Shown: positions 17,259 to 25,379 of the stretch, piece by piece
Numbering within the stretch: position 1 is the stretch's first letter
Layout: every line of letters starts with the position of its first letter
Assembly: GCF_014472395.1 (NCBI RefSeq)
Contig: NZ_JACSZW010000003.1
Coordinates: forward strand, 1 to 64,000
Length of the DNA: 64,000 nt
Reading direction: 5' to 3'
DNA from: Pedobacter sp. N36a
GTDB lineage: Bacteria; Bacteroidota; Bacteroidia; Sphingobacteriales; Sphingobacteriaceae
Program-made: the position numbers and the translations under genes
The notes under the pieces: model-generated
What the model was told of the DNA's origin: nothing
Databases searched by the model: none
Seen by the model: the letters and a program-made list of their open reading frames with translations, nothing else

Positions 17259-18638
17259 TTATGATCCAAATAACAAAGAGAAAACGTCTTCGATTTTGCT
17301 AACTGGCGTCAGTTCAATTTTATACCTTTCGGTGATTAGGCCTTTCATATTATAATTGGAAATAAAAATCCTTTTAAAACCCAGTTTTTCCGCTTCGGAA
17401 ATTCTTTGTTCAATTCGGTTCACTGCTCTGATTTCGCCGGAAAGGCCCACCTCAGCTGCAAAACAGATCTTTGAAGAGATAAAAATATCTTCATGAGAAG
17501 AGATGATGGCCACTAAGATGGCCAGGTCAATTGCAGGATCTTCTACTTTAATTCCTCCGGCAATGTTCAAAAAGACATCCCTGGTGCTCAGCCTGAATCC
17601 GCATCTTTTTTCCAGCACTGCCAGCAGCATATTCATTCTTTTGGTGTCGAAGCCATTAGAGGAGCGTTGAGGCGTCCCATAAGCTGCAGCACTTACCAAG
17701 GCCTGTGTTTCTATTAACATTGGCCTAGCGCCTTCTAAGGTCGCTGAAATCGCAATTCCACTCATCTCTTCATCCCTCTGCGACAATAAAATCTCTGAAG
17801 GATTGGAAACTTGTCTTAATCCGGTACTGTGCATCGCATAAATCCCCAGTTCTGCAGCCGCCCCAAAACGGTTTTTAATGGAACGTAAAATCCGGTAAAC
17901 ATGATTCCGGTCGCCCTCAAACTGCAATACAGTATCTACCATGTGTTCCAGGATTTTCGGGCCTGCAATTGCGCCGTCCTTGGTAATGTGGCCAATTAAA
18001 AAGACCGGCGTATCTGTTTCTTTTGCAAACCTCAGCAGTTCTGAAGTACATTCACGTACCTGCGAAACACTGCCTGGTGTCGCATCAATATGAGCCGAGT
18101 GAAGTGTCTGAATGGAATCTACAATCAGTAGATCCGGATTCAGTTCTTCAATCTGTTTGAAAATATTTTGAGTAGAGGTTTCCGTCAGGATATAACAATC
18201 TGAGGTAGGGTTGGAGGTGATCCTTTCCGCCCTCATTTTTATCTGCTGTTCACTCTCTTCTCCGGAGATGTATAGAATCTTTTTGCCGGGGATGTTTAAA
18301 GCCAGCTGCAGCATCAATGTTGACTTCCCAATACCGGGTTCACCGCCGATTAAAATCACGGAACCTGCCACCAAGCCACCGCCCAATACCCGATCCAGCT
18401 CCTGATCACCAGTTAAAATGCGATCCTCGCTAATAGAGATGATGTGGTCTACTTTATTCGGCTTATTGACTCTTGTGCCGCTTGTAGAAGTTTTCCAGGC
18501 CGGCACTTTCGAACCTGCTTTTTCGATCACTTCTTCCACAAAAGTGTTCCATTCGTTACAGGAAGGACACTTTCCAAGCCACTTCGCTGCTTCATGCCCA
18601 CAATTCTGACAAAAATATGCTGATTTAGTTTTAGCCAA
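17259..18638 (-). CDS. radA: DNA repair protein RadA
   Basis: A RecA-like helicase that promotes branch migration and processing of recombination intermediates. It has the N-terminal C4 zinc finger (CQNCGHEAAKWLGKCPSC), Walker A GGEPGIGKST near residue 93, the RadA-specific KNRFG motif near 252 and a Lon-like C-terminal domain. At 459 residues it is full length. It appears to be a single gene with a long 3' untranslated region. Confidence 0.96.
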   Translation of the reverse strand: MAKTKSAYFCQNCGHEAAKWLGKCPSCNEWNTFVEEVIEKAGSKVPAWKTSTSGTRVNKPNKVDHIISISEDRILTGDQELDRVLGGGLVAGSVILIGGEPGIGKSTLMLQLALNIPGKKILYISGEESEQQIKMRAERITSNPTSDCYILTETSTQNIFKQIEELNPDLLIVDSIQTLHSAHIDATPGSVSQVRECTSELLRFAKETDTPVFLIGHITKDGAIAGPKILEHMVDTVLQFEGDRNHVYRILRSIKNRFGAAAELGIYAMHSTGLRQVSNPSEILLSQRDEEMSGIAISATLEGARPMLIETQALVSAAAYGTPQRSSNGFDTKRMNMLLAVLEKRCGFRLSTRDVFLNIAGGIKVEDPAIDLAILVAIISSHEDIFISSKICFAAEVGLSGEIRAVNRIEQRISEAEKLGFKRIFISNYNMKGLITERYKIELTPVSKIEDVFSLLFGS

Positions 18639-18711
18639 TTGATTGATTTTTAATGTGCTGTAAATTTAAGATAATTCGCGTTAAATGCGGATTAAAAAAC
18701 CCTTTTAAAGC

Positions 18712-18745
18712 AAACAGGCCTGTTCCGGAAGGAGCAGGCCTGTTT
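18712..18745 (-). terminator. Terminator of rng
   Basis: An 11-bp stem AAACAGGCCTG / CAGGCCTGTTT with a 12-nt loop, 19 nt after the rng stop. Confidence 0.83.
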
Positions 18746-18763
18746 AAAGAAATTTAACCGTGA

Positions 18764-20314
18764 TTATAATTTAATCTCTTCGTCTTTAGACGAGATAAAA
18801 TGGAATTCAGTGAGGTTATAAGAAGGAACCGCCTTGATTTTGATTCTTTGTCCAAATTTAAAGAACCATTTCCATTGTAGAGATATGAACCCTTTTTTGA
18901 TGTAAGCCTCAATATAAGGGTGTACACAAAGTGTAATATTTTTTTCGTTTTGCTCCTGCAAAATATAGGTCAGATTGTTTTCGATGTCATCCATCAATAC
19001 AATACTTGCCTTAATTTCACCCGTACCGTCACAGGTTGGGCATTTTTCACTGGTTACGATGTTCATCTCGGGTCTAACGCGCTGACGTGTGATTTGAACA
19101 AGACCAAACTTGCTTGGAGGCAATATGGTATGTTTTGCACGATCCAGGAGCATCAGTTCCTTCAGATAATCAAATAACATCTTACGGTTTGCAGGCTTGT
19201 GCATATCGATAAAATCGATCACTACAATACCACCCATATCACGTAAGCGCAATTGTCTCGCAATTTCTTTCGCCGCTTCTTTATTTACCTGAAGGGCATT
19301 TTCTTCCTGATTTTCTTTGCTTGCTGTTCTGTTTCCGCTATTCACGTCAACCACATGCAATGCTTCGGTATGTTCTACCACTAAGTAGGCACCACCGGCT
19401 AGGTTTACTGTTTTTCCGAAAGCATTTTTAATTTGCTTTTCAATACCGAAATGTTCAAATATCGGCTCTTTATGCTTGTAGATCTTAACGATCTTCTCCA
19501 TCTCAGGAGAGATTTCATGCACATAAGAACGAATGTCTTCGAACAAGTTACTATCGTTCACATAGACGTTAGTAAAGTCGGTACTTAAAATGTCTCGGAT
19601 AAGCGTGGAAGTACGGTCCATCTCTCCCCAAACACGTTTTGAAGGCTCTGCATCAGGCAACTTCTTGATGAAGTTCTCCCATTTTGTAACAGAGTCCAAA
19701 AGGTCTTTTTGAAGTTCGGCAACGCCTTTACCTTCAGAAACCGTTCTAATTATCACTCCAAAGTTCTTCGGCTTGATACTTTCGATAATCTTTTTTAAAC
19801 GATTACGTTCCGTATTGCTTTTAATCTTTTTGGAAATCGAGATGACATTAGAGAAGGGAACCAGCACAATATAGCGTCCTGCTATAGATAAGTCTGAACT
19901 TAAACGTGGCCCCTTTGTTGAAATAGGTTCTTTGGCGATTTGAACTGGTAAGACAAGATTCTTGCTGACCACTTCAGAGATCTTCCCAGCTTTGTTAATG
20001 TCTCCTTCTAGCTTGAAATTATCTAATAAAGTTCCGCTAACAGAGCCATTACGCTTGATTTTAGTAAGCTTAATTAAAGATTGTACTTGTGGACCAAGGT
20101 CGAAGTAATGCAAAAAAGCATCCTTTTCGTAACCCACATCAACGAACGCAGCATTCAGACCAGGCATAATTTTCTTTATGCGGCCTAAATATATATCGCC
20201 TACAGCGTAATTGTTATTGATGTGTTCCTTGTGAAGTTCTACAAGCTGTTTGTCTTCAACTAAAGCTATGGTTACTCCCGAGGGAGATGAATCTATAATG
20301 AGTTCCTTTACCAA
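18764..20314 (-). CDS. rng: Ribonuclease G
   Basis: Endonuclease for 16S rRNA 5' maturation and mRNA decay. It has an S1 domain at about residues 35-120 (GDIYLGRIKKIMPGLNAAFVDVG), the catalytic RNase H-like part with VVDVNSG near 320 and GGIVVIDFID near 360, and the zinc-link CPTCDGTG near 430. Its 516-residue length is normal for RNase G. The start is TTG 20314: an in-frame stop lies two codons upstream and the next Met is far inside the S1 domain. It is the last gene of the HU-TPR-small protein-rng string, with a hairpin at 20377-20417 in between. Confidence 0.94.
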   Translation of the reverse strand: MVKELIIDSSPSGVTIALVEDKQLVELHKEHINNNYAVGDIYLGRIKKIMPGLNAAFVDVGYEKDAFLHYFDLGPQVQSLIKLTKIKRNGSVSGTLLDNFKLEGDINKAGKISEVVSKNLVLPVQIAKEPISTKGPRLSSDLSIAGRYIVLVPFSNVISISKKIKSNTERNRLKKIIESIKPKNFGVIIRTVSEGKGVAELQKDLLDSVTKWENFIKKLPDAEPSKRVWGEMDRTSTLIRDILSTDFTNVYVNDSNLFEDIRSYVHEISPEMEKIVKIYKHKEPIFEHFGIEKQIKNAFGKTVNLAGGAYLVVEHTEALHVVDVNSGNRTASKENQEENALQVNKEAAKEIARQLRLRDMGGIVVIDFIDMHKPANRKMLFDYLKELMLLDRAKHTILPPSKFGLVQITRQRVRPEMNIVTSEKCPTCDGTGEIKASIVLMDDIENNLTYILQEQNEKNITLCVHPYIEAYIKKGFISLQWKWFFKFGQRIKIKAVPSYNLTEFHFISSKDEEIKL

Positions 20315-20376
20315 AAGCTACAGATTTTAAGGCTATTCGCCTTATTAACACATGGACAATAAAAAAATATTGCTAC

Positions 20377-20417
20377 CAACAATTAAGGCTACGATCAAAT
20401 CCTAGCCTTAGTTGTTG
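20377..20417 (-). terminator. Hairpin between the small basic gene and rng
   Basis: CAACAACTAAGGCTA pairs with TAGCCTTAATTGTTG (one mismatch) around an 11-nt loop, followed on the minus strand by GTAGCAATATTTTTTT. It is a likely terminator or partial read-through signal for the upstream HU-TPR unit. Confidence 0.6.
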
Positions 20418-20436
20418 AGCAAAACATTAAGAAAAC

Positions 20437-20526
20437 CTATTTTTTCTTATGTCTGTTTTTTCTTAAACGTTTTTTGCGTTTGTGAGTAGCCATTTTATGT
20501 CTCTTTCTTTTCTTACCGCTTGGCAT
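20437..20526 (-). CDS. Very small basic protein, AURKAIP1/COX24-like
   Basis: A 29-residue protein starting MPSGKKRKRHKMATHKRKKR, over half Lys, Arg or His. Proteins like this, conserved in Bacteroidota, are annotated as AURKAIP1/COX24-domain proteins, related to a mitochondrial small-subunit ribosomal protein (mS38). A ribosomal or RNA-binding role is inferred. It lies between the TPR gene and rng on the same strand. It is too short for most gene callers. Confidence 0.75.
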   Translation of the reverse strand: MPSGKKRKRHKMATHKRKKRLRKNRHKKK

Positions 20527-20563
20527 AATTTTTGGGTTTTAAATATTTTCGTAAATCTGTTTA

Positions 20564-21436
20564 TTATTTTTTATTCTTTAACGCATCCACTTTATCATCG
20601 ATAAACTTCGACAAGGTCGCGTTTGCAGCTAATTTTTTACTTTTTTCGTAAGCTTCAATAGCTTCCGGGTTTTTTCCAAGGTTTTCATAGGCCGTTCCCA
20701 AATAGAAATATGCATCTGGAGAAGGCTTCATGGCAATAATGTTTTGGAACCTGGTTATTGCTTTATCAAATTGTCCCGATTTCATAGCGAAAGTACCCAA
20801 GCTCATATTTGCTTTTAAGTTCTTTGGATCTTTCTTTACAACGTCCATTAACATTGCTATCCCTGCCATTGGGGCACCCATTCCGTTAACGATGGTAATT
20901 CCAAGGCCTGTTTTAGCATCATTGCTGGTTGAGTCTATTTTAACTGCATTCGTGTAAGCGAGATTCGCTTTTTGTAATAATGCAGGTAATAATACACTGT
21001 CCCGGGTGTTGTCAAATGCCTTCATAAATGTATCGCCGGCAGTCAACCAATTGTTTAATGTAGGTTCTTTGCTGGCTACAATTTCCAAATATAACGCACT
21101 TGGAACTGTTTGCTCTAAATCATCCCATTTCTTCGCTAATAATTTTGCTTCTCCAGCTTTCTTGTCTTCAGAAGCGCTGTTATACGCATTTTCAAGGGTT
21201 ACAATTTCAGCGGCTAAACTTGCATTGATGGTATTTTTGGCGACAGTAGAGACCTCTTTAAGGTTGATTTCTGCTGCTGCCGGGGCTTGCGTGCTCATCG
21301 GGCCACCTGCAGGCGTACTGCTGGTTTCTTCCTTTGGCTTTACCAACCCTTTAATATCCCTTGTAAACAAAAACGCTACAAGCAGTACAACTGCTCCTAT
21401 CAATATGGCTTGTTTAGTTCGGATATTCTTGATCAT
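20564..21436 (-). CDS. TPR-repeat membrane-anchored protein
   Basis: A 290-residue protein with one N-terminal membrane segment (AILIGAVVLLVAFLF, residues 10-24), a Pro/Ala-rich linker and then tetratricopeptide repeats: LKANMSLGTFAMKSGQFDKA near residue 210 and DAYFYLGTAYENLGKNPEA near 245 are clear TPR units. It starts 6 nt after the HU gene stop, so the two are one operon. The TPR part probably acts as a protein-binding scaffold; its partner is unknown. Confidence 0.78.
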   Translation of the reverse strand: MIKNIRTKQAILIGAVVLLVAFLFTRDIKGLVKPKEETSSTPAGGPMSTQAPAAAEINLKEVSTVAKNTINASLAAEIVTLENAYNSASEDKKAGEAKLLAKKWDDLEQTVPSALYLEIVASKEPTLNNWLTAGDTFMKAFDNTRDSVLLPALLQKANLAYTNAVKIDSTSNDAKTGLGITIVNGMGAPMAGIAMLMDVVKKDPKNLKANMSLGTFAMKSGQFDKAITRFQNIIAMKPSPDAYFYLGTAYENLGKNPEAIEAYEKSKKLAANATLSKFIDDKVDALKNKK

Positions 21437-21442
21437 AATGAA

Positions 21443-21745
21443 TTAAGCTTCTACGCTAACTATTTTTGAATTATTTTTCACTTTATCAACAAATACTTTT
21501 GCTGGTTTAAAGCTTGGAACGAAGTGTTCCGGGATAATAATTGCAGTGTTTTTAGAAATATTCCTTGCAGTTTTTTGTGCTCTTTTTTTAACAACAAAAC
21601 TACCAAAACCCCTAACATATACATTTTCTCCACCAATCATGCTGTTTTTGATGACCTTGAAAAATGCCTCAACGGTTTCTTGTACATCTACCTTTTCAAT
21701 TCCTGTTTTCGTTGATATTTCTGAAATAATATCTGCCTTAGTCAT
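21443..21745 (-). CDS. HU/IHF-family DNA-binding protein
   Basis: A 100-residue nucleoid protein. The N-terminal helices (TKADIISEISTKTGIEKVDV), the IGGENVYVRGFGSFVVKKR beta-arm base near residue 40 and the PSFKPAKVFVDKV C-terminal part are the PF00216 pattern. It bends DNA as a dimer. It is first in the HU-TPR operon; an exact -7 box TACTTTTG (21808-21801, minus) lies 56 nt upstream. Whether it is an HU or an IHF-type subunit cannot be told here. Confidence 0.92.
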   Translation of the reverse strand: MTKADIISEISTKTGIEKVDVQETVEAFFKVIKNSMIGGENVYVRGFGSFVVKKRAQKTARNISKNTAIIIPEHFVPSFKPAKVFVDKVKNNSKIVSVEA

Positions 21746-21904
21746 ATTCTCTGTTATTAATTTATAGTGTGTTATATACTTTATAAGTGTTTTGGGGTTG
21801 CAAAAGTATTGCTTTTTAATGAGATAGGAAAATAAAAGATGATTTATTTGTCGCCAAGAGTATCACCGAATTGCAAGTTTTAGTAAAAATAAATATTTAC
21901 CGCG

Positions 21905-21912
21905 TATTTTTG
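21905..21912 (+). promoter_or_regulatory. -7 promoter box of mutY, abutting its start
   Basis: TATTTTTG, exact TAnnTTTG, ends 5 nt before the mutY ATG at 21918; a leaderless transcript is predicted. Confidence 0.58.
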
Positions 21913-21917
21913 CACTT

Positions 21918-22970
21918 ATGAATTTTCAGAGAGAAATCGTTAAATGGTATTCCATCAATAAAAGGGAGCTTCCCTGGAGAGACACTACCGATGCTTATGT
22001 GATCTGGCTGTCTGAAATTATTTTGCAGCAAACCCGTGTGGAACAAGGCCTCCCTTATTTTCAGCGGTTTTTGCAAAACTATCCTACCGTCAATGATTTC
22101 GCCAATGCCACAGAGGCTCAGGTTCTTAAGTTATGGCAAGGTTTAGGCTATTATTCCAGAGGAAGAAATATGCTGTTTACCGCAAGGCAGATACAAGCGC
22201 ATTATGGTGGTATTTTTCCGCAGAAATACGAAGAGCTGGTACAGCTGAAAGGTGTCGGAGAATATACTGCAGCAGCAATTTCGTCCTTTTCGGCCAACGA
22301 ATCCAGGGCCGTTTTAGATGGGAATGTTTTCCGCTTATTGTCCCGTTATTTTGGGATAGAAACCGCGATCAATAGTACCGAAGGAAAGAAGGAATTTACA
22401 GCCATGGCCAATGCCCTGATCGAAGGTCAGAATCCTTCCATATACAACCAGGCCATCATGGAATTTGGCGCGTTGCAATGCAAGCCGAAATCTCCGGATT
22501 GCGGGAATTGTCCATTGCAGTCGGGCTGCTATGCCAGGGCTAACGATCGGGTCAATGTACTCCCTTTGAAACTGAAAAAGTTGAAAAAGCGTATCCGTTA
22601 TTTCAACTATTTTGTATGCCAGGAAGGTGAAAATCTCCTGGTAAAAAAACGGATTGCCGGGGATGTCTGGCAGGAATTGTATGATTTCCCGTTAATAGAA
22701 ACGGAAAAAAATTACCTCGAAACCCAGGAAAGCTTTCTGCCAGAATTAAAAAATAACTTTGGTCCTGACTGTCTGATCAGCCCTATATCTCAGCAAAAAC
22801 ATTTACTGACGCACCAAACTATATATGTTCAATTTTTTGTTTTAGACAATTATATCATTAACTTTAAGAAGGATGCAGAAATAAAATGGGTATCCCTGGC
22901 AGAATTTGAGGAGCTGCCTCAACCTAAAGTAATTACAAATTTTATGAGTTCCAATTCAATTAAACAGTAA
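21918..22970 (+). CDS. mutY: Adenine DNA glycosylase MutY
   Basis: Removes adenine mispaired with 8-oxoguanine. It shows the catalytic Glu in SEIILQQTRV near residue 31, the HhH LKGVGEYTAAAIS near 112 with catalytic Asp in AVLDGNVFR near 135, and the FeS loop Cys-X6-Cys-X2-Cys-X5-Cys (CKPKSPDCGNCPLQSGC) near 190. The C-terminal NUDIX-like 8-oxoG reading domain covers the last 120 residues. It is 350 residues long and divergent from the HU gene. ssb follows after 11 nt. Confidence 0.96.
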   Translation: MNFQREIVKWYSINKRELPWRDTTDAYVIWLSEIILQQTRVEQGLPYFQRFLQNYPTVNDFANATEAQVLKLWQGLGYYSRGRNMLFTARQIQAHYGGIFPQKYEELVQLKGVGEYTAAAISSFSANESRAVLDGNVFRLLSRYFGIETAINSTEGKKEFTAMANALIEGQNPSIYNQAIMEFGALQCKPKSPDCGNCPLQSGCYARANDRVNVLPLKLKKLKKRIRYFNYFVCQEGENLLVKKRIAGDVWQELYDFPLIETEKNYLETQESFLPELKNNFGPDCLISPISQQKHLLTHQTIYVQFFVLDNYIINFKKDAEIKWVSLAEFEELPQPKVITNFMSSNSIKQ

Positions 22971-22981
22971 AAATAGATTCC

Positions 22982-23410
22982 ATGTCAGGTATTAACAAAG
23001 TTATTTTAGTCGGACATTTAGGCAAAGATCCTGAAGTTAGACATTTAGAAGGAGGGGTAACTGTAGCTAGTTTTCCATTGGCAACATCAGAGACCTATAA
23101 CAAAGATGGTAAGCGCGTTGAGCAGACGGAATGGCATAACATTGTTTTATGGAGAGGCCTGGCAGAAGTTGCCTCCAAATATTTGCAGAAAGGGAAGTTG
23201 GTTTATATTGAAGGAAAACTGCGCACCCGTTCTTTCGAAGACCGTGAAAAAATAAAGAAATATGTAACCGAAGTAGTAGCCGAAAATTTTACCATTCTGG
23301 GTAGAAAGAGTGATTTTGAGCATACGCCGGTTAGCACCGAAAATACCACGCCAAAAAGTGAAACAGAATACCTGGATCCAACAGAGGTTTCCGGAGATCT
23401 GCCTTTTTAA
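22982..23410 (+). CDS. ssb: Single-stranded DNA-binding protein
   Basis: A 142-residue SSB. The OB fold occupies about residues 1-107 (INKVILVGHLGKDPEVR at the start, TEWHNIVLWRGLAEVASKYL near 42, KGKLVYIEGKLRTRSF near 63), then a short flexible tail ends in GDLPF, the variant acidic tip that binds partner proteins. It is co-transcribed with mutY. A symmetric terminator follows. Confidence 0.96.
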   Translation: MSGINKVILVGHLGKDPEVRHLEGGVTVASFPLATSETYNKDGKRVEQTEWHNIVLWRGLAEVASKYLQKGKLVYIEGKLRTRSFEDREKIKKYVTEVVAENFTILGRKSDFEHTPVSTENTTPKSETEYLDPTEVSGDLPF

Positions 23411-23420
23411 AACCGCATAA

Positions 23421-23451
23421 AAAAAGGGTTGGAATACTTCCAACCCTTTTT
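23421..23451. terminator. Bidirectional terminator between ssb and glmS
   Basis: A perfect 14-bp stem AAAAAGGGTTGGAA / TTCCAACCCTTTTT with loop TAC between converging genes. Confidence 0.9.
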
Positions 23452-23465
23452 CTGATCTCCATAAA

Positions 23466-25304
23466 TTACTCTACCGTAACTGATTTCGCCAGGTTTCTTG
23501 GCTGATCTACGTTACAGCCGCGCATTAATGCAATATGGTACGACAACAACTGCAAAGGTATCGTGGCTAACAATGGCAGGAAGGCTTCACTAGCATCCGG
23601 AATCTCGATGCAGTAATCTGCCATTTTCCTTACTTCTGTGTCTCCTTCAGTTACAATTGCCAATACAATTCCTTTTCTTGCTTTCACTTCCTGGATATTG
23701 CTGATCACCTTCTCATAAGAAGAGTTTTTCGTCGCAATTACGACTACTGGCATTTCTTCGTCAATTAAGGCGATAGGGCCGTGTTTCATCTCCGCCGCAG
23801 GATAACCTTCCGCGTGGATGTAAGAGATCTCCTTGAGCTTTAAAGCACCTTCTAGTGCAACAGGGAATCCGCTACCTCTTCCAAGGAATAAACAATTTCT
23901 CGAGTCTTTAAATTTTGCTGCAATTTCTTGGATCAAATCATTAGACTCTAATGCTTTTTGAATCTTATCTGGGATAGAATCCAATTCTGTTAATAGTTCT
24001 ACTAATTTAGATTTGGTAATGGTCCCTTTTTGCTGTGCCATATAGAAGGCCATCAGCGTCAATACCGTTACTTGAGCGGTGAATGCTTTGGTCGAAGCCA
24101 CTCCGATTTCTGGTCCGGCATGGGTATACACTCCTGCATGTGTTAACCTTGGAATAGAAGAACCTACCACGTTACACACTCCAAAAATAGTAGCACCTCT
24201 TTCTTTGGCCATCTCAATAGCTGCCATCGTATCTGCCGTTTCTCCAGATTGAGAAATCGCAATCACGATGTCTTTTTCGGTGATAATCGGATTTCTATAC
24301 CTGAATTCAGAAGCATATTCAACTTCCACAGGAATCCTTGCATACTCTTCAATCAGGTATTCTGCTACCAAGCCGGCATGCCATGAAGTACCGCAGGCAA
24401 CGATGATAATACGGTCGATATTTTTCAGTTTATCGGCATATTCTTTAATTCCACCCAGCTGCACAATTCCCTCATTAGGATAAATCCTGCCGCGCATACA
24501 GTCACGGATAGAGCGGGACTGTTCAAAGATTTCTTTCAGCATAAAATGCTCATATCCACCTTTTTCTAGCATTTCCAGCTTCAGCTCCAAGGCCTGGATA
24601 TATGGTGTCTGCACCACATTGTCCAATCTTTTAATCAATAGCTCGTCGCGTTTTACCAGTGCCACTTCATTGTCGTTCAGGTAGATCACGTTTTTAGTGT
24701 ACTCAATGATCGGAGTTGCATCAGAAGCGATAAAATATTCACCTGTACCTACACCAATGACCAAGGGACTTCCTTTTCTTGCCGCAATCAGCTGCTCTGG
24801 CTGATCCTCATCCATCAAAACAATGGCATAAGCACCAGTTACCTCATTTAAAGCCAGTCTAACCGCTTCGTAAAGATCTGTGTTTTCATTCTTGTAGATC
24901 TCTTCGATCAAATGAACCAGTACTTCGGTATCCGTGTCACTTTTAAATTCATGACCTCTGTGGATCAGTTCTTCCTTTAACGTCGCATAATTTTCTATGA
25001 TTCCGTTATGGATGATGGATAATTTGCCGCTGTTAGAGGTATGCGGGTGAGAATTTCGGTCGGATGGTGCACCGTGGGTTGCCCACCTGGTATGTCCAAT
25101 TCCGATTGTTCCGGAAAGGTCTTTCCCTACAGAGAAATTCTCTAGTTCCTGGACTTTTCCTGCTTTTTTATAAATTTTTAAACCGGTACCGTTCAACAAT
25201 GCAATTCCTGCGCTGTCATAACCTCGGTATTCTAATCTTTTTAGCCCTTTGAGGACGATTGGCCAAGCTTCCTGATGACCAATGTAACCAACTATTCCAC
25301 ACAT
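23466..25304 (-). CDS. glmS: Glutamine-fructose-6-phosphate aminotransferase
   Basis: First step of UDP-GlcNAc synthesis: fructose-6-P plus glutamine gives glucosamine-6-P. It has the N-terminal Ntn glutaminase with catalytic Cys2 (MCGIVGYIG) and HTRWATHG near residue 72, then two SIS sugar-isomerase domains (SQSGETADT near 355, LGRGSGFPVALEGALKLKEI near 475) and the C-terminal LAKSVTVE. The 612-residue length is normal. It lies downstream of the DUF4270 gene with a terminator-like hairpin 24 nt before its ATG; no glmS ribozyme sequence is apparent. Confidence 0.97.
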   Translation of the reverse strand: MCGIVGYIGHQEAWPIVLKGLKRLEYRGYDSAGIALLNGTGLKIYKKAGKVQELENFSVGKDLSGTIGIGHTRWATHGAPSDRNSHPHTSNSGKLSIIHNGIIENYATLKEELIHRGHEFKSDTDTEVLVHLIEEIYKNENTDLYEAVRLALNEVTGAYAIVLMDEDQPEQLIAARKGSPLVIGVGTGEYFIASDATPIIEYTKNVIYLNDNEVALVKRDELLIKRLDNVVQTPYIQALELKLEMLEKGGYEHFMLKEIFEQSRSIRDCMRGRIYPNEGIVQLGGIKEYADKLKNIDRIIIVACGTSWHAGLVAEYLIEEYARIPVEVEYASEFRYRNPIITEKDIVIAISQSGETADTMAAIEMAKERGATIFGVCNVVGSSIPRLTHAGVYTHAGPEIGVASTKAFTAQVTVLTLMAFYMAQQKGTITKSKLVELLTELDSIPDKIQKALESNDLIQEIAAKFKDSRNCLFLGRGSGFPVALEGALKLKEISYIHAEGYPAAEMKHGPIALIDEEMPVVVIATKNSSYEKVISNIQEVKARKGIVLAIVTEGDTEVRKMADYCIEIPDASEAFLPLLATIPLQLLSYHIALMRGCNVDQPRNLAKSVTVE

Positions 25305-25327
25305 AGAAAAAATGTTTTAAAAAAATA

Positions 25328-25358
25328 AATCCCCCGAAATTACTGAATCTCGGGGGAT
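25328..25358 (-). terminator. Hairpin between the DUF4270 gene and glmS
   Basis: ATCCCCCGAGATT and AATTTCGGGGGAT form a strong stem followed on the minus strand by TTATTTTTTT. It ends the DUF4270 unit or acts as an attenuator for glmS, whose ATG is 24 nt away and for which I find no separate -7 box. Confidence 0.75.
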
Positions 25359-25379
25359 ATGAATATGGTTAGGATTAAA

